From Paenibacillus ehimensis NBRC 15659 (GTDB lineage Bacteria > Bacillota > Bacilli > Paenibacillales > NBRC-103111), in contig NZ_BILX01000004.1 in the NCBI RefSeq assembly GCF_004000785.1, positions 62,001-126,000 of the forward strand: a DNA stretch of 64,000 nt, in the 5' to 3' direction. The notes under the pieces are model-generated. The model was not told where the DNA came from, did no database searches, and worked only from the letters and a program-made list of their open reading frames with translations. Below, one piece after another: positions 63,918 to 64,000 of the stretch. Position numbers and translations under genes: made by a program. Each line of letters opens with the position of its first letter. The stretch's first letter is position 1.

Positions 63918-64000
63918 ACAACCAAGTGAAAAATGGCGGAGGGAGCGGAATCATTCTGGAGAAGCGTCAGCGGTAGCCTTTGACCCCGGATTCTAACCAC

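Noticed and set aside
63918-64000. The start of a further fad gene at the window end
   Set aside because: A ribosome-site-like GGAGGGAG is followed only by a frame that stops within about 25 bases; no start codon fits.

Overview
The window looks like chromosomal DNA of a high-GC, endospore-former-type Firmicute, most likely Paenibacillaceae (Paenibacillus or Cohnella relatives). The signs are strong AGGAGG-type ribosome binding sites with many TTG/GTG starts, SigA-like promoters, CcpA (cre), Fur and FadR sites of Bacillus type, lipobox-bearing binding proteins, and genes typical of Bacillales (yclNOPQ, ytoI, yhfH, ctaG, fadR/fadF/fadN/fadA). No rRNA, tRNA, transposase, prophage or CRISPR array was seen. 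Long antisense reading frames are GC-rich shadows of real genes.

Layout. 1-5.1 kb: a peptide ABC importer (two permeases, two ATPases; the 5' end is cut off) ending in an M17 aminopeptidase, a peptide salvage operon. 5.1-6.4 kb: a repeat-rich intergenic stretch and a 2OG-Fe(II) oxygenase. 6.5-13.0 kb: a probable cell-wall amino-sugar (MurNAc) salvage operon consisting of a beta-lactamase-like hydrolase, a sugar ABC importer and murQ, followed by a ROK regulator. It has an ABC importer where Bacillus subtilis uses a PTS. 13-16.6 kb: two MFS transporters and a LysR regulator. 16.7-18.9 kb: an FAD oxidoreductase with a TetR regulator. 18.9-21.8 kb: an orphan OmpR-type response regulator, ctaG, a SCO protein and a membrane cytochrome c (oxidase assembly). 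22.0-24.6 kb: a NarL-type response regulator and an ABC exporter preceded by a short leader ORF with mutually exclusive RNA arms. 24.7-26.1 kb: a secreted GH16 glucanase.

26.3-32.0 kb (minus strand): cbiMNQO cobalt importer followed by metE, each preceded by a cobalamin riboswitch, so B12 status gates both cobalt uptake and B12-independent methionine synthesis. 32.1-36.5 kb: an AHL-lactonase-like metallo-hydrolase divergent from an AraC regulator, then a secreted beta-helix protein. 36.5-40.4 kb: Fur-controlled yclNOPQ siderophore importer. 40.4-46.8 kb: a membrane-bound AraC regulator divergent from an LplBC/LplA-type carbohydrate ABC importer with a perfect cre. 46.9-50.4 kb: glyoxylate shunt (aceA, aceB) bracketed by two small Cys-rich proteins. 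50.4-55.3 kb: a TipA-type MerR regulator, a PadR regulator that may be leaderless plus an FAD monooxygenase, ytoI and a small unknown gene. 55.4-64 kb: fatty acid beta-oxidation: fadR-etfB-etfA on the minus strand, divergent from fadF-fadN-fadA, with an excellent FadR operator between them.

The most interesting unexplained signals are the leader ORF and three-arm switch before the ABC exporter (22.8 kb), the PadR gene whose predicted transcription start coincides with its ATG inside an 11-bp inverted repeat (51.6 kb), the helically phased ACAGT array before the glyoxylate cluster (46.9 kb), the 11-bp tandem repeats at 5.5 kb, and the metE leader with complementary segments able to form alternative hairpins.
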